From Streptomyces sp. Je 1-79 (GTDB lineage Bacteria > Actinomycetota > Actinomycetes > Streptomycetales > Streptomycetaceae): a stretch of DNA of 52,285 nt. The stretch covers positions 388,602 to 440,886 of the forward strand of contig NZ_JAMGSL010000008.1 of the NCBI RefSeq assembly GCF_025195125.1, in the 5' to 3' direction. Position numbers and translations under genes: made by a program. Below are positions 41,612-49,468 of the stretch, one piece after another (position 1 is the stretch's first letter; each line of letters begins with the position of its first letter). The notes under the pieces were generated by a model that saw only the letters and a list, made by a program, of their open reading frames with translations, was not told the DNA's origin and made no database searches.

Positions 41612-42208
41612 GTGTTCCGTAGCCGTTCCAAGGAAGAGAAGGCCCCCACCGACAAGGTGACGGCGGACCTCTCCAAGCAGCCCCGCGACCCCGAGGCCCC
41701 CAAGGGCCGCCCGACCCCGAAGCGGAGTGACGCGCAGACCCAGCGCCGTCGCGCCGCGACGGTGCCGACCGACCGCAAGGAGGCCGCCAAGCGCCAGCGC
41801 GAGGCCCGCCGCTCCGACCTGGCCCGCCAGCGCGAGGCGCTGGCCAGTGGTGACGAGCGTTATCTGCCGGCCCGCGACAAGGGTCCGGTCCGCCGCTTCG
41901 TGCGTGACTTCGTCGACTCGCGCTTCGCCATCGCCGAGTTCTTCCTGCCGATGGCCGTGGTGATCCTCGTGCTGTCGATGATCCGCGTCCCGGTGCTGCA
42001 GAACGTCTCTCTGCTGCTCTGGCTCGGTGTGATCGTGATGATCGTCATCGACTCGATCGGCATCTGGCTCCGTCTGAAGAAGCAGCTCGCCGAGCGCTTC
42101 CCGAACGAGCCGAAGCGCGGTGCCGTGGCCTACGGCCTGATGCGTACGCTCCAGATGCGCCGACTGCGACTGCCGAAGCCGCAGGTCAAGCGCGGAGAGC
42201 GGCCCTGA
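41612..42208 (+). CDS. DUF3043 membrane protein (Rv2206-like)
   Basis: A 198-residue protein: a long, highly charged cytoplasmic N-terminal half rich in Lys, Arg and Glu (residues 1-105), two membrane helices (about 112-155), and a basic C-terminus. It matches the DUF3043 family, found across actinobacteria, which has no assigned function. GTG 41612 appears leaderless. A homologue, Rv2206, lies upstream of cobT in M. tuberculosis. It is followed by the methyltransferase gene after 44 bases. Confidence 0.85.
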   Translation: MFRSRSKEEKAPTDKVTADLSKQPRDPEAPKGRPTPKRSDAQTQRRRAATVPTDRKEAAKRQREARRSDLARQREALASGDERYLPARDKGPVRRFVRDFVDSRFAIAEFFLPMAVVILVLSMIRVPVLQNVSLLLWLGVIVMIVIDSIGIWLRLKKQLAERFPNEPKRGAVAYGLMRTLQMRRLRLPKPQVKRGERP

Positions 42209-42252
42209 GCGCGGACAGCTCCGAGTCCGGAACGGGTACGGGTGGCGGTCCC

Positions 42253-43029
42253 TTGCCGCCCGCCACCTCCCCGTGGCCGAGCGGGTACGGCGGGCTGCGC
42301 GAGACCGTCCGCCAGGAGCTCGTCGCGCGCCAGCTCGACGAGCAGATAGCCGGCCGCTACCCGGTGGGGCAGCGGCTGCGGATCCTCGACGCGGGCATGG
42401 GGCAGGGCACCCAGGCGCTGCGGCTGGCCCGGGCCGGTCACACGGTGACCGGTCTGGAGTCCGATCCCGAGCTGCTCAAGGCCGCCCGTGAGTCGCTGGC
42501 CACCGAGCCGGCCGGGATCCGTGAGCGGGTCCGGCTGATCGAGGGCGACGGCCGCGAGACGGGCGTGCACTTCCTGCCGGGCAGCTTCGACGTCGTGCTC
42601 TGCCACGGCGTGCTGATGTACGCGGACGAGCCGGACGCTCTCCTCGCGGGCCTCGCCCGGATGCTGGCGCCCGGCGGTCTGCTCTCCCTGGTCGTACGGA
42701 ACGCCGACGCGCTGGCCATGCGGCCGGGTCTGGCCGGGGACTGGTCGGAGGCGCTGACCGGCTTCGAGTCGGACACGTACACCGACGGCAACGGGGTCAA
42801 GGTGCGGGCCGACCGGCTCGACGCGCTGACCTCGACTCTGGCGGGGATCGCCGCCCCGCTGCACGCCTGGTACGGCGTGCGGGTCTTCACCGACGGGGTG
42901 CCGGGCGAGGTGGGACTGCCGGCCGCCGAGGAGCTGGAGCGGCTGCTCGCCGCCGAGGACCGGGCCGGACGGTCCGAGCCGTACCGCAGGGTCGCGGCGC
43001 TGCTGCACCTGTGCGGGGTCCGGGGCTGA
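42253..43029 (+). CDS. Class I SAM-dependent methyltransferase
   Basis: A 258-residue methyltransferase with motif I LDAGMGQGTQALRLA, acidic loop GLESDPELL, and motif IV FDVVLCHGVLMYADEP. The GMGQG form and the C-terminal half resemble the CmoA/SmtA-like group, whose substrate is often a tRNA precursor or small molecule; I cannot choose. The start is uncertain: TTG 42253 lacks a clear ribosome-binding site, and CTG 42205 overlapping the DUF3043 stop (CTGA) would add 16 residues and has GGAGAG close upstream. Confidence 0.82.
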   Translation: MPPATSPWPSGYGGLRETVRQELVARQLDEQIAGRYPVGQRLRILDAGMGQGTQALRLARAGHTVTGLESDPELLKAARESLATEPAGIRERVRLIEGDGRETGVHFLPGSFDVVLCHGVLMYADEPDALLAGLARMLAPGGLLSLVVRNADALAMRPGLAGDWSEALTGFESDTYTDGNGVKVRADRLDALTSTLAGIAAPLHAWYGVRVFTDGVPGEVGLPAAEELERLLAAEDRAGRSEPYRRVAALLHLCGVRG

Positions 43030-43093
43030 CGCGCCGCGCGTCCCGCGCCCCCTGATCGGCCGCCTCCACCGAGCCGCCGGATCGGACGAACCC

Positions 43094-43099
43094 GATACT
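43094..43099 (+). promoter_or_regulatory. Possible -10 box of leaderless protease gene
   Basis: GATACT, six bases before ATG 43106, with no ribosome-binding site. It departs from TANNNT at the first base, so this is weaker than the other leaderless cases. Confidence 0.3.
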
Positions 43100-43105
43100 C
43101 CGGAC

Positions 43106-44164
43106 ATGGATGTCTCCCGTGTCCGACGCCTCCTTGTCCCGCTCACGGCCGGCGCCTGCGCGGCGGCCCTCGTCGCGGGCTGCTCCTCCGGCGCCGCGCC
43201 GCGGGCGGAGCCCTCCACCCAGGCCGGGGCCCCGGTCGTCGCCAACGAGCTCCAGGACGACTACCGGGCCGTGATCAAGGACGTTCTGCCGTCGGTCGTC
43301 CAGATCGACGCCACGGACAGCCTCGGCTCGGGGGTGGTCTACGACGACAAGGGACACATCGTCACCAACGCGCATGTGATCGGCGAGGAGCGGGCCTTCC
43401 AGGTCACGGCGGCGACGGGCAAGGAACCGATGCCGGCGCGGCTGGTCGCCACCTACCCCGAGCAGGACCTGGCCGTCATCAGGCTGGACTCCGTGCCGCA
43501 GGGGCTGAAGCCGGCGACGTTCGGCGACTCGGCCGAGGTCGACATGGGGCACATCGTGCTCGCGATGGGATCCCCGCTGGGGCTCTCCGGCAGCGTCACC
43601 CAGGGCATCGTCTCCGCGACCGGCCGCACGGTCAGCGAGGGCCGTACGGGCGGCGGTACGGGGGCGACCATCGGGAACATGGTCCAGACGTCGGCCGCGA
43701 TCAATCCGGGCAACAGCGGGGGCGCGCTGGTCAATCTGGACGGGGAGGTCATCGGGATCCCGACGCTCGCGGCCGTCGATCCTGGGCTGGGCGGGGGTTC
43801 GGTGCCGGGGATCGGCTTCGCGATCCCGGTGTCGATGGTGCGGACGGTCGTCGACCAGATCATCAAGGACGGCAAGGTGACCGACTCCGGCCGGGCCGCC
43901 CTGGACATCACGGGACGGACGGTCCTCGACGACGCGTACGAGCCGTCGGGCGTCGCGGTGGTGGAGGCGCCGGCCGGCGGGGCGGCGGGCCGGGCGGGGA
44001 TCAGGCCCGGCGACGTGATCACCCGGATCGGGGACGCGCCGGTCACGACGATCACCTCGCTCCAGGAGGCGCTGGCGTCGATGAAGCCGGGCGACCGGGT
44101 GGCGGTGGTGTACGAGCGGGGCGGGACCGAGGCCACGGCGCGGGTCACGCTCGGGGAGATCTGA
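43106..44164 (+). CDS. HtrA/DegP-like serine protease lipoprotein
   Basis: A 352-residue exported protease: signal with lipobox LVAGC near residue 26, a trypsin-like domain with His in VTNAHVIG, Asp in DLAVIRLD and Ser in NPGNSGGAL, then a C-terminal PDZ domain (about 265-350) with GRAGIRPGDVITRIG. It would degrade or refold misfolded proteins outside the cell membrane. It precedes a short convergent gene and lies upstream of the cobalamin genes without functional link. Confidence 0.94.
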   Translation: MDVSRVRRLLVPLTAGACAAALVAGCSSGAAPRAEPSTQAGAPVVANELQDDYRAVIKDVLPSVVQIDATDSLGSGVVYDDKGHIVTNAHVIGEERAFQVTAATGKEPMPARLVATYPEQDLAVIRLDSVPQGLKPATFGDSAEVDMGHIVLAMGSPLGLSGSVTQGIVSATGRTVSEGRTGGGTGATIGNMVQTSAAINPGNSGGALVNLDGEVIGIPTLAAVDPGLGGGSVPGIGFAIPVSMVRTVVDQIIKDGKVTDSGRAALDITGRTVLDDAYEPSGVAVVEAPAGGAAGRAGIRPGDVITRIGDAPVTTITSLQEALASMKPGDRVAVVYERGGTEATARVTLGEI

Positions 44165-44171
44165 ACGGGAG

Positions 44172-44197
44172 GCCCCGGACCCCGCGGGGTCCGGGGC
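44172..44197. terminator. Bidirectional terminator
   Basis: A perfect 12-bp inverted repeat (44172-44183/44186-44197) with a two-base gap between the protease gene and the convergent 69-residue ORF. Confidence 0.75.
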
Positions 44198-44215
44198 GCC
44201 CGGGCGTTCGGGGGC

Positions 44216-44425
44216 TCAGGCCTCCGCGGCCGAGCGGAGGGACATCCGGTAGATCTCGGTGTCGTCCTCGAAGAGCGTGACGTGCTCCGCTCCGCCCTCC
44301 AGGAGCTCCTTCCAGACCTCGCCGATCCAGGATTCGGCGTCGCCCTGGGTCGTCCACTCCTCCGGCTCCACCGCGGGAGCCGTCTCCGTGCCGTCGGGCT
44401 TCTCGAACCGCCACGTCCATGCCAT
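44216..44425 (-). CDS. Small acidic protein of unknown function
   Basis: A 69-residue soluble acidic protein with five tryptophans or near-aromatic positions in its first half (WTWRF at residues 3-7) and no known domain. ATG 44425 has a strong GGAGG. It is divergent from the cobU fusion. Length and style fit a conserved Streptomyces hypothetical; no function can be given. Confidence 0.75.
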   Translation of the reverse strand: MAWTWRFEKPDGTETAPAVEPEEWTTQGDAESWIGEVWKELLEGGAEHVTLFEDDTEIYRMSLRSAAEA

Positions 44426-44516
44426 GTCCGCCTCCTGAGGCTCACCGGATGATCGGTTTCCTGCCCGCAGCGTAGCCGGGCGCGCACCCCTTGCGGCGAC
44501 GCGGGAGGATCAAGGG

Positions 44517-45722
44517 GTGGAACTGACTCTGCTCGGCACCGGCGCCCCCCTCGGGCTCCCCCGCCCCGAATGCCCCTGCGCGGTGTGCGCGACCTCCCGT
44601 GGTGACCGGGCGCGGGCCGCCACCGCGCTCCTCGTGGACGAGGCGCTGCTGCTCGATCTGACTCCGGGCGCCGCGCTGGCGGCGGCCCGGTCCGGGCATT
44701 CGCTGGTCGGTGTACGGCAGGTGCTGCTCACCCATCCGCACGACGGGCCCGCGGTGGAGGTGCCGGCCGGGCTGCCCGCGGCGGGCCGGGTGCCGGACGG
44801 CCGGGAGCTCACGCTGATCAGCGGGCACACGGTGCGGGCGGTGGCGATGGACTCCCCCGGTACGGGGTACGAGGTGACCTCGCCGGAGGGCGAGCGGCTG
44901 CTCTACCTGCCGCCGGGCGGCTCCCCGGCCGGTCTGCCGGACGATCACCGCCCGCCGTACGACATGGTCGTCGCGGACGTCACGGGGCGGCCGGACGCGC
45001 TGGCGCGGCTGCGGGCGACCGGGGCGGTCGGGGCGAGCACCGACGTGATCGCCGTCCATCTCGACCACGGCGTGCCGAACGGTGCCGAGCTGGACCGGCG
45101 GCTGGCGGCGGCCGGGGTGCGGGCGGTGCCGGACGGCACGACCCTGTACGTCGGCGAGTACCACGCCGTGCCCGACGTACCGCGCCGCACGCTGGTGACC
45201 GGCGGGGCGCGGTCGGGCAAGTCGGTGGAGGCCGAGCGGCGTCTGGAGACCTTCCCCGAGGTGCTGTACGTGGCGACCGGCGGGACGCGGGAGGGCGACC
45301 CGGAGTGGGCGCAGCGGGTGGCGGTGCACCGGGACCGCCGGCCGGGTTCCTGGCGTACCGCCGAGACCTGCGACCTCGTCCCGCTCCTGGCGGAGGCCGA
45401 GGGCCCGGCGCTGTTGATCGACTGCCTGTCGCTGTGGCTGACGGACGCGATGGACCAGGTGGGCGCCTGGGACGACGAGCGGTGGGCGGACGGCGGGCAG
45501 GAGGCGCTGCGCGAGCGGGTCGAGGAGCTGGTGGCGGCGGTCCGCGCCACGTCCCGTACGGTCGTTGCGGTCACCAACGAGGTGGGGTCGGGGGTGGTGC
45601 CGGCGACCTCGGCGGGGCGGCGCTTCCGGGACGAGCTGGGACGGCTGAACGCGGCCTTCGGCGACGAGTGCGAGCAGGTGCTCCTGGTCGCCGCGGGACA
45701 GGCTGTCGTGCTGCGCGGGTAG
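44517..45722 (+). CDS. cobU: PhnP-like (metallo-beta-lactamase fold) domain fused to CobU
   Basis: A 401-residue fusion. The N-terminal 220 residues have the PhnP-type start LLGTGAPLGLP, a CPCAVC zinc-site remnant and LTHPHDGPAVE, where an active enzyme would have HxHxDH; the metal centre is thus partly lost. The C-terminal 180 residues are CobU, adenosylcobinamide kinase/guanylyltransferase: P-loop GGARSGKS, the guanylyl-accepting His in AVHRDRRP, and VTNEVGSG. CobU makes AdoCbi-GDP for the nucleotide loop of vitamin B12. GTG 44517 has GGAGGA. cobT follows after 42 bases in the same operon. Confidence 0.9.
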   Translation: MELTLLGTGAPLGLPRPECPCAVCATSRGDRARAATALLVDEALLLDLTPGAALAAARSGHSLVGVRQVLLTHPHDGPAVEVPAGLPAAGRVPDGRELTLISGHTVRAVAMDSPGTGYEVTSPEGERLLYLPPGGSPAGLPDDHRPPYDMVVADVTGRPDALARLRATGAVGASTDVIAVHLDHGVPNGAELDRRLAAAGVRAVPDGTTLYVGEYHAVPDVPRRTLVTGGARSGKSVEAERRLETFPEVLYVATGGTREGDPEWAQRVAVHRDRRPGSWRTAETCDLVPLLAEAEGPALLIDCLSLWLTDAMDQVGAWDDERWADGGQEALRERVEELVAAVRATSRTVVAVTNEVGSGVVPATSAGRRFRDELGRLNAAFGDECEQVLLVAAGQAVVLRG

Positions 45723-45764
45723 GGTGCGATCACCCATGGCCGGCCGACGTCACGAGGAAGAGCC

Positions 45765-46853
45765 TTGAACCTGGACGACTTCTCCGATCTGATCGAGCGC
45801 CCCGACGGCGGGGTGCGGCGCGACGCCGAGGAACGCCGGGAGCGGCTGATCGTTCCGCCCGGTGCGCTCGGCCGGCTCGACGAACTCGGCGAGTGGCTCT
45901 CGGCGGCGCAGGGTTCGGTCAAGGTGCGGGCGATCGAGCAGCCGAAGGTGGTGCTCTTCGCGGGCGACCACGGGGTGGCCTCGCTCGGCGTGTCGGGCCG
46001 CCCGGCCGGCACCGCGCACGAGCTGGTCCGCTCGGTGCTCGACGGGGGGAGCCCGGTCGCGGTGCTCGCCCGCAGCGCGCGGGTGCCGGTTCGGGTGGTG
46101 GACGCCGGTCTGGACTGCGACCCGGAGCTGCTGCCCGCCGAGGTGGTACGGCACCGGGTGCGGCGCGGCAGCGGCCGGATCGACATCGAGAACGCGCTGA
46201 CCTCCGAGGAGACCGAGGCGGCGATCCGGCTCGGTATGGCGATCGCCGACGAGGAGGCCGACTCGGGCACCGACCTGGTCGTGCTGGGCGATCTGAGCGT
46301 GGGCGGCACGACGCCGGCCTCGGCGCTGGTCGCGGCCCTGTGCGGGACGGACGCCTCGGTGGTCACCGGGCGGGGCGGCGCGGGCATCGACGATCTCGCC
46401 TGGATGCGCAAGTGCGCGGCGATCCGGGACTCGCTGCGGCGCGCCCGGCCGGTCCTGGGCGACCAGCTGGAGCTGCTCGCCGCGGTCGGCGGGGCGGATC
46501 TGGCGGCGATGACGGGCTTCCTGCTGCAGAGCGCCGTGCGCCGGATGCCGGTGGTCCTGGACGGTGTGGTGGCGGCGGCCTGTGCGCTGGTGGCGCAGCG
46601 GGCGGCGTTCCGGGCGCCGGACTGGTGGCTGGCGGGCCAGGTGAGCGGCGAGCCGGCGCAGGCGAAGGCGCTGGACCGGATGGCGCTCAACCCGCTGCTC
46701 GACCACGGCGTCACTGTGGGAGAGGGAACCGGGGCTCTGCTCGCTCTTCCCCTCGTCCAGGCCGCCGCCGCACTGGCCGCGGAGTTGCCCGAGCGACCGG
46801 AACCGACCATTCCGGAGGACGCTGCGGGCGGCGTTCCCGACGAGGAGAGCTAG
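45765..46853 (+). CDS. cobT: Nicotinate-nucleotide:dimethylbenzimidazole phosphoribosyltransferase
   Basis: A 362-residue enzyme that activates the lower ligand base to alpha-ribazole phosphate for cobalamin. Recognised by FAGDHGVASLGVS, LGDLSVGGTTPASAL and GRGGAGID, with the catalytic Glu expected in the C-terminal DHGVTVGEGTGA. The start is TTG 45765 with AGGAAG upstream. It follows cobU and precedes, after the three-helix element, the MprF-like operon. cobS, its pathway partner, is 3.4 kb away. Confidence 0.95.
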   Translation: MNLDDFSDLIERPDGGVRRDAEERRERLIVPPGALGRLDELGEWLSAAQGSVKVRAIEQPKVVLFAGDHGVASLGVSGRPAGTAHELVRSVLDGGSPVAVLARSARVPVRVVDAGLDCDPELLPAEVVRHRVRRGSGRIDIENALTSEETEAAIRLGMAIADEEADSGTDLVVLGDLSVGGTTPASALVAALCGTDASVVTGRGGAGIDDLAWMRKCAAIRDSLRRARPVLGDQLELLAAVGGADLAAMTGFLLQSAVRRMPVVLDGVVAAACALVAQRAAFRAPDWWLAGQVSGEPAQAKALDRMALNPLLDHGVTVGEGTGALLALPLVQAAAALAAELPERPEPTIPEDAAGGVPDEES

Positions 46854-46862
46854 ACGGATCAC

Positions 46863-46933
46863 GGCGCCGGAAGCGGCTTCTCCCCAGGGCTTCGTCCTGG
46901 GAGCCCATCGCACGGATGGCCGCTTCCGGCGCC
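46863..46933 (+). other. Three-helix (three-way-junction-like) element after cobT
   Basis: A 15-bp perfect inverted repeat (46863-46877/46919-46933) encloses two more hairpins: CCCAGG/CCTGGG (46883-46888/46896-46901) and CCAT/ATGG (46905-46908/46916-46919, sharing one base with the outer helix). It begins 10 bases after the cobT stop. It could be an elaborate terminator or a structured RNA. No known RNA family is recognised. Confidence 0.5.
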
Positions 46934-46956
46934 CCGCCATGGCAAGCGACGCCCCA

Positions 46957-46962
46957 TATGAT
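46957..46962 (+). promoter_or_regulatory. Probable -10 box of the MprF-like operon
   Basis: TATGAT, eight bases before ATG 46971, a near-perfect -10 with no -35 visible because the three-helix element ends just upstream. It suggests a leaderless transcript. Confidence 0.5.
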
Positions 46963-46970
46963 CGCTTTTC

Positions 46971-48746
46971 ATGGGAGAGGTCCGTTTGTCCACCGAAGGA
47001 ACGCCCCGGGGCACCGTCCGTTCGCGGCGCAGCGCCGCGTTCGCCGTCTGGTACCTGCGCGCCGTCACGTTCATCAACTTCCTGAGCGCCGTCTGGGTCT
47101 CGCTGGGCCAGGACCTCCGGCGGCACAACACGGACGACTACTTCACGCCGTACCTGCTGACCGCGGGCTTCGCCTCGGGCGTCTTCACGCTCTTCCTGGC
47201 GATCACCATGCGCCGCCGCAAGCGCGCCGCATGGATCCTCAACATCGTCCTCAGCGGACTCTTCCTGCTGCTCTTCGCCGTGGCGATGGCCTTCCCGGAG
47301 ATCCGGCAGCACGCGCAGAACTGGATCTCGCTCGTCCTGACCGCCGCGTTCGTCCTCGCGCTGGTCCTCGGCCGCAGGGAGTTCTACGCGAAGGGCGACC
47401 GCTCCAACCCGCTGCTCGCCGCCGCCGTCGCGGTCGGCGGCCTCCTGGTCACCTCGCTGATCGCCGCGTTCCTGGTCACCGTCACCAACACCTCGGCCGG
47501 GACCTCCACGTTCCTGGAGCGCTGGCGGTACGGCGTGATGCGGCTGATCACCCTGGCCGCCGACGACGCGCGCTTCGACGGCATCGCCACGCCCGGCTGG
47601 GTCGACGTCACCATCAACGTGCTGTCCACGCTGCTGATCATCGCCGTGCTGTACGCCGCGTTCCGCTCCCGGCGGGCCGTCGACCCGCTCACCGACGACG
47701 ACGAGGAGAGGCTGCGGGCGCTCCTCGACAAGTACGGCGACCGCGACTCGCTCGGCTACTTCGCACTGCGCCGCGAGAAGAGCGTCGTGTGGTCCCCCAG
47801 CCAGAAGGCCGCCGTCGCCTACCGGGTCGTCGGCGGGGTCTCGCTCGCCTCCGGGGACCCCATCGGCGACCCCGAGGCCTGGCCCGGCGCCATCGAGCCG
47901 TGGCTCGCCGAGGCCCGCGAACACGGCTGGATCCCGGCCGTGATGGGCGCGAGCGAGGAGGCCGGCACCATCTACGCCCGGCACGGCCTTGACGCCCTGG
48001 AGCTGGGCGACGAGGCGATCGTGGAGACCGACGAGTTCACCCTCGACGGCCGGGCCATGCGGAGCGTCCGGCAGGCGTTCAACCGGGTCAAGCGGGCCGG
48101 GTACGAGGTGCGGATCCGGCGCCACGAGGACATCCCCGCCGACGAGATGGACGACCTCCTCCGCAAGGCCGACGACTGGCGCGACGGGGCCACCGAACGG
48201 GGATTCTCCATGGCCCTCGGCCGGCTCGGCGACCCGCGCGACGGCCGGTGCGTGATGCTGGAGTGCAGGGACGGCGGCGAAGGGGACGGTGGGGGCGAAC
48301 TCCGCGCGGTGCTCTCCTTCGTCCCCTGGGGCCCCAAGGGGCTCTCGCTCGACCTGATGCGCCGTGACCGGGACTCCGAGAACGGCCTGATGGAGTTCAT
48401 GGTCATCGAACTCCTCCAGCGCGCCGAGGAGATCGGGATCACTCAGGTCTCGCTGAACTTCGCGATGTTCCGGTCCGTCTTCGAACGCGGCTCGAAGCTC
48501 GGGGCGGGACCCGTGCTGCGGATGTGGCGTTCGCTGCTCAGCTTCTTCTCCCGCTGGTGGCAGATCGAGTCGCTGTACCGCGCCAACGCCAAGTACCGAC
48601 CGATCTGGGAGCCCCGTTTCATGCTCTTCGAGAAGAGCGCCGACCTGCTGCGGATCGGCCTCGCCGCCGGGCGCGCCGAAGGCTTCCTGGAGGCCCCGGG
48701 CCTCCCGAAGTGGATGCACCGCAAACACCTGGAGGGCAAGCGGTGA
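46971..48746 (+). CDS. Phosphatidylglycerol lysyltransferase-like protein (DUF2156/MprF type)
   Basis: A 591-residue membrane enzyme with six hydrophobic segments in the first 230 residues and a cytoplasmic C-terminal DUF2156 domain (about 245-570), marked by VAYRVVGGVSLASGDPIGD, FNRVKRAGYEVRI and the GNAT-like VSLNFAMFRS. It would transfer an amino acid from aminoacyl-tRNA to phosphatidylglycerol, changing envelope charge. The long flippase half of classical MprF is missing. ATG 46971 fits a leaderless message; TTG 46986 has GGGAGAGG upstream and is a good alternative start. Its stop overlaps the rhomboid-like gene by four bases. Confidence 0.87.
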   Translation: MGEVRLSTEGTPRGTVRSRRSAAFAVWYLRAVTFINFLSAVWVSLGQDLRRHNTDDYFTPYLLTAGFASGVFTLFLAITMRRRKRAAWILNIVLSGLFLLLFAVAMAFPEIRQHAQNWISLVLTAAFVLALVLGRREFYAKGDRSNPLLAAAVAVGGLLVTSLIAAFLVTVTNTSAGTSTFLERWRYGVMRLITLAADDARFDGIATPGWVDVTINVLSTLLIIAVLYAAFRSRRAVDPLTDDDEERLRALLDKYGDRDSLGYFALRREKSVVWSPSQKAAVAYRVVGGVSLASGDPIGDPEAWPGAIEPWLAEAREHGWIPAVMGASEEAGTIYARHGLDALELGDEAIVETDEFTLDGRAMRSVRQAFNRVKRAGYEVRIRRHEDIPADEMDDLLRKADDWRDGATERGFSMALGRLGDPRDGRCVMLECRDGGEGDGGGELRAVLSFVPWGPKGLSLDLMRRDRDSENGLMEFMVIELLQRAEEIGITQVSLNFAMFRSVFERGSKLGAGPVLRMWRSLLSFFSRWWQIESLYRANAKYRPIWEPRFMLFEKSADLLRIGLAAGRAEGFLEAPGLPKWMHRKHLEGKR

Positions 48747-49468
48747 GATCCGCCCTCAAGGAGTTCGCGCGCCGCGAGTGGGGGCCGCTGTACACCGCCG
48801 TACGGGCCGCGCTCGTCACGAAGAAGTGGAGGGCCGTCCCCCTGACCCTGGGCGCCGTCTGCCTCACGGCGCTCTTCCAGCTCGTGCAGAACCAGGACTG
48901 GGGCTACCAGCCGGTCCAGAACATCGGCTCGGTGCGCGCCGAGGACCCCCTGTGGCTCGCCCTGCTGCGCACCCCGCTCTCCCTCTTCGTACCCGCCCTC
49001 GACCTGCCGGTGTGGGGCGCGCTCGCGCAGATCCTGCTGGTCTTCGGCATCGCCGAGATCTGTCTGGGCCGGTGGCGGACGCTCGCCGTCGCCTATCTGT
49101 CGACGCTGGCCGGGACGCTGTACGCGCGGGTCGGCATCGCGCTCGGCCCGGACGGTCCGCTGGGACTGCCCGCCTCCGACGCGCAGGTCGTCGACACCGG
49201 ACCGTCGGCGGCCGTGGTCGGCCTCGCCGTGTACGTCTGCCGGCGCTACCGGGCCCGGTGGACCGGGCTGCTCGTGGTCGTCGCGATGGTGGTGGAGGTG
49301 CTGGTCAAGCCCAATCTGGCGGGCAAGGAGCACCTCGCGGCGATCGCCGCCGTGCTGCTGCTCGTGGCGTTCACGGCGTGGCGCGAGCGCCGTCAGCCCC
49401 CGCCGCCGGACCCCGGGCCGGAACCGCGCCCGGGCACCCGCTCCTGGAAGCCGCCGATCAGGTCCTGA
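48743..49468 (+). CDS. Rhomboid-like integral membrane protein
   Basis: A 241-residue protein with about six membrane segments. TGPSAAVVGLAVYV near residue 155 and KEHLAAIAAVLLLVAF near residue 200 stand where rhomboids have GxSG and the catalytic His, so the fold is probably rhomboid; a Ser and a His are kept, but the motif is degenerate and protease activity is doubtful. The C-terminal 30 residues are Pro-rich. GTG 48743 has GGAGGG and overlaps the MprF-like stop (GTGA), so the two are coupled. Its last 76 bases overlap the end of the opposite-strand gene. Confidence 0.75.
   Translation: MRSALKEFARREWGPLYTAVRAALVTKKWRAVPLTLGAVCLTALFQLVQNQDWGYQPVQNIGSVRAEDPLWLALLRTPLSLFVPALDLPVWGALAQILLVFGIAEICLGRWRTLAVAYLSTLAGTLYARVGIALGPDGPLGLPASDAQVVDTGPSAAVVGLAVYVCRRYRARWTGLLVVVAMVVEVLVKPNLAGKEHLAAIAAVLLLVAFTAWRERRQPPPPDPGPEPRPGTRSWKPPIRS

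Noticed and set aside
44430..44516. Possible cobalamin riboswitch before cobU
   Set aside because: I looked for the conserved B12-box segment and the GCCACTG core before cobU, cobT and cobS; none is present, and the space is too short.
45750..48728. Minus-strand open frame of 992 codons across cobT and the MprF-like gene
   Set aside because: Antisense to two clear genes and of low-complexity composition; no start signal or domain.
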